Assembly (NCBI RefSeq): GCF_001613795.1
Contig: NZ_LPVZ01000021.1
Coordinates: 62,001-126,000, forward strand
Reading direction: 5' to 3'
Length of the DNA stretch: 64,000 bases
Origin: Thalassospira sp. MCCC 1A01148
Lineage (GTDB): Bacteria > Pseudomonadota > Alphaproteobacteria > Rhodospirillales > Thalassospiraceae
Translations under genes and position numbers: made by a program
Notes under the pieces: generated by a model
Told to the model about the DNA's origin: nothing
Databases searched by the model: none
The model's input: the letters and a program-made list of their open reading frames with translations, nothing else
Part shown: positions 62,190-64,000 of the stretch, piece by piece
Layout of the letters: each line of letters starts with the position of its first letter
How positions within the stretch are numbered: the stretch's first letter is position 1

Positions 62190-63311
62190 ATGACCGTTCT
62201 TCCCGCCGTCGGCCGTGCTGCCGAGTGTGCGGAACTGCAAATCAATCTGAAAGCAGTTGCCGACAACTACCACACCCTGAAAAAGCGTTATACCGGACGC
62301 ACCTGTGCTGCCGTGGTAAAGGCTGATGCCTATGGCCTTGGCGCAGAAACCATCGTGCCGGTTCTCAAAAAACAGGGGTGCCGCCTGTTCTTTGTTGCAC
62401 AGGCCAACGAAGCAGCCGAACTCTTCCCGCTTTTGCGCGGCGGCGGACGGATTGCGGTCCTTAATGGCGTTTTGCCCGGTGACGAAGCGTTCTTTATCGA
62501 AAATGACGTCATCCCTGTCCTCAATGACCTTGAACAGATCGAACGCTGGTCAAATCTTTGCCGCGAATATGAACGTCCGGCCCCGGCCTTTATCCATCTT
62601 GATACCGGCATGAGCCGCCTTGGCCTGACCCCGCGCGAGGTCAGCGAACTGGTCGATCGTTATTCATCGGTGCTATACGGCTTTGAAAAAGCTGGCTACA
62701 TGACCCACCCGGTCGCAGCCGACGAGGCCGAAAACCCGGTAACCAAGGAACAGTATGATCTGTTCATGAAATGGTACCGCCGCCTGCCCCCGGCTCCGCG
62801 TGGCTTCTGTAACTCGTCGGCAATTTTCCGCAATGACGATTACCATCTTGAATTCTGCCGCCCGGGTATCGCGCTTTGGGGTGGCAACCCCACACCGGAA
62901 ACCACCAACCCGATGCGTTCTGTCGTAAACCTTAAGGTCAAGGTCCTTCAGGTGCGTGAGCTCGATGAAAATCAGGCTGTTGGTTATGGCGGCACCTGGA
63001 AGGCAAAACGCAAATCGAAAATTGCCACCATTGCGCTTGGCTATGCCGATGGCTGGCTGCGCTCGCTATCGAATTCGGGAAAGCTGATCATCAAGGGGCA
63101 CGAAGTCCCTTATGTCGGGCGCGTTTCGATGGACGCCATCACCGTCGACATTACCGACCTTCCGGGCAAACCGCTTAAGGCCGGGGATATGGTGCCGCTT
63201 CTTGATGACAAGATGACGGTTGACGACGTTGCATCTGCTGCTGGTACAATCGGTTATGAAATTCTAACTTCTCTTGGACATCGCTATCGGCGGGTTTATA
63301 CAGAGAGCTAA
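62190..63311 (+). CDS. alr: Alanine racemase
   Basis: PLP enzyme making D-alanine for peptidoglycan. It is 373 residues, with the PLP lysine in AAVVKADAYGLGAE, the region FIHLDTGMSRLGL, NSSAIFRNDDYHLEFCRPGIALWG, the catalytic tyrosine side QAVGYGGTWKAKRKSKIATIALGYADGW, and GRVSMDAITVDITDLP. It follows dnaB, an arrangement found in many bacteria. The MlaE-type gene follows after 59 bases. The product complements the carboxypeptidase fragment at the left edge only in the general sense of wall metabolism. Confidence 0.95.
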   Translation: MTVLPAVGRAAECAELQINLKAVADNYHTLKKRYTGRTCAAVVKADAYGLGAETIVPVLKKQGCRLFFVAQANEAAELFPLLRGGGRIAVLNGVLPGDEAFFIENDVIPVLNDLEQIERWSNLCREYERPAPAFIHLDTGMSRLGLTPREVSELVDRYSSVLYGFEKAGYMTHPVAADEAENPVTKEQYDLFMKWYRRLPPAPRGFCNSSAIFRNDDYHLEFCRPGIALWGGNPTPETTNPMRSVVNLKVKVLQVRELDENQAVGYGGTWKAKRKSKIATIALGYADGWLRSLSNSGKLIIKGHEVPYVGRVSMDAITVDITDLPGKPLKAGDMVPLLDDKMTVDDVASAAGTIGYEILTSLGHRYRRVYTES

Positions 63312-63370
63312 ATCATAAGAGCCAGCCAGAAAATTCCGGCAGGTCGATAACAGGGGACTTCGAAGTACAG

Positions 63371-64000
63371 ATGCCGATCTTTGCGCCGGTTGGCCATATG
63401 TTTCTGACCTTTTTGGCCCTTGTCGGTCGCGTCACGGTATTTGCGGGACGCACCATCGGCCACATGGTCACACCACCGATCTATTTCCGCCTGATCTTCA
63501 AACAGATGCGTGAAATCGGCTATTTCTCCTTGCCGGTGGTGGCGATGACCACGCTGTTTGCAGGGATGGTTCTGGCGCTGCAATCCTATTCCGGGTTCTC
63601 GCGGTTTTCGGCCGAAAGTGCGGTTGCGACCGTGGTCGTCATTTCCATGACCCGCGAACTGGGGCCGGTTTTGGCGGGCCTCATGGTTGCTGGTCGCGTT
63701 GGTGCCGCGATTGCCGCAGAAATCGGAACCATGCGTGTGACTGAACAGATCGACGCGCTGGTGACCCTTTCGACCAATCCGTTCAAATATCTGGTCGTGC
63801 CGCGTGTGATCGCCGGTCTGATCACCCTGCCGGTTCTGGTTCTGATCGGCGATATCATCGGGGTTATGGGCGGCTATCTGGTGGGCGTGAACAAGCTTGG
63901 CTTCAATGATGGGTCCTATATCCGCAATACCTTCCAGTATCTTGAACAGCTTGACGTGGTGTCCGGTCTTGTGAAGGCCGCCGTGTTTGGCTTCATCATC
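63371..64000 (+). CDS. mlaE: MlaE-type ABC permease, N-terminal part (cut by the window)
   Basis: The frame is open from the ATG at 63371 to the right edge, giving 210 residues without a stop; the family is about 260. It is the permease of the Mla/MCE phospholipid transport system that moves lipids between outer and inner membranes. Typical segments are FKQMREIGYFSLPVVAMTTLFAGMVLALQ, VVVISMTRELGPVLAGLMVAGRVGAAIAAEIGTMRVTEQIDALVTL (permease signature EIGTM), and PRVIAGLITLPVLVLIGDIIGVMGGYLVG. No good ribosome binding site is seen. The ATPase (mlaF) and MCE protein (mlaD) genes would be expected beyond the edge. Confidence 0.9.
   Translation, partial: MPIFAPVGHMFLTFLALVGRVTVFAGRTIGHMVTPPIYFRLIFKQMREIGYFSLPVVAMTTLFAGMVLALQSYSGFSRFSAESAVATVVVISMTRELGPVLAGLMVAGRVGAAIAAEIGTMRVTEQIDALVTLSTNPFKYLVVPRVIAGLITLPVLVLIGDIIGVMGGYLVGVNKLGFNDGSYIRNTFQYLEQLDVVSGLVKAAVFGFII

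Noticed and set aside
1..64000. Mobile elements, CRISPR arrays, prophage or a complete defence system
   Set aside because: No transposase, integrase, direct-repeat array, phage structural gene or known defence gene set was seen. DUF2971 alone is not enough to claim one.

Overview
The window is ordinary chromosomal DNA of an alphaproteobacterium. Gene content and order point to Rhodospirillales: mipZ, a fab cluster ending in mltG, rpsF-rpsR-DUF2232-rplI, lptF-lptG-lptD-surA-pdxA-rsmA, and the DUF2849-cysI-DUF934 block. A marine Thalassospira-like organism fits the protein sequences and the middling GC, but this is an inference from memory of the families, not a search result. I see no rRNA, tRNA, CRISPR array, transposase, integrase or prophage gene, and no clear pseudogene. 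Two genes run off the ends: a SPOR-domain protein on the left and an MlaE-type permease on the right.

Layout. 1-4.3 kb: end of a cell-wall SPOR protein, then sugar-nucleotide genes on the minus strand (phosphomannomutase/phosphoglucomutase, ugd, galU) that supply UDP-glucose, UDP-glucuronate and mannose phosphates. 4.4-7 kb: a membrane J-domain protein and a VWA protein, translationally coupled, next to the division-site ATPase mipZ. 7-16.4 kb: a secreted protein of unknown role, an LhgO-like FAD oxidase, a Tat-exported GH114-like protein, a DsbA-fold isomerase, gdhA, a PoxB-like enzyme and a leucine-type dehydrogenase. 16.5-22.2 kb: a Bfd-like ferredoxin, a BON lipoprotein, putA and its divergent Lrp-type regulator. 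22.3-28.6 kb: a second DsbA-fold isomerase and the leucine-catabolic operon liuB-liuC-liuA-liuE, behind a promoter with a LiuR-like site. 28.6-30.1 kb: a low-GC DUF2971 gene and an AAC(6')-like acetyltransferase, the most accessory-looking stretch.

30.1-42.6 kb: a chemoreceptor, a reduced sulfite-reductase operon (DUF2849, cysI, DUF934), DUF1489, a GcvA-type LysR regulator divergent from a DUF1127 gene, a PPK2 kinase, a hydroxyacid dehydrogenase, an S41 protease and a DmdC-type acyl-CoA dehydrogenase. 42.8-50.4 kb: the LPS-export and outer-membrane operon lptF, lptG, lptD, surA, pdxA, rsmA. 50.4-57.5 kb: yicC-gmk, an SDR, then fabD-fabG-acpP-fabF-mltG on the minus strand. 58-64 kb: rpsF-rpsR-DUF2232-rplI, dnaB, alr and the start of an MlaE permease.

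Much of the catabolism fits together. PutA makes glutamate from proline, GdhA and the leucine-type dehydrogenase handle amino-acid/ammonia exchange, and the Liu enzymes take leucine carbon to acetoacetate and acetyl-CoA. The most unusual signals are in non-coding DNA: a perfect 12-bp inverted repeat whose second arm contains the acpP ribosome binding site, a palindrome filling the spacer of the fabD promoter, a 19-bp palindrome in front of the GcvA-type regulator, and a 16-bp palindrome in front of the cys operon. I found no clearly novel multi-gene system. The VWA/J-domain pair beside mipZ and the low-GC DUF2971 insertion are the best candidates for undescribed function.
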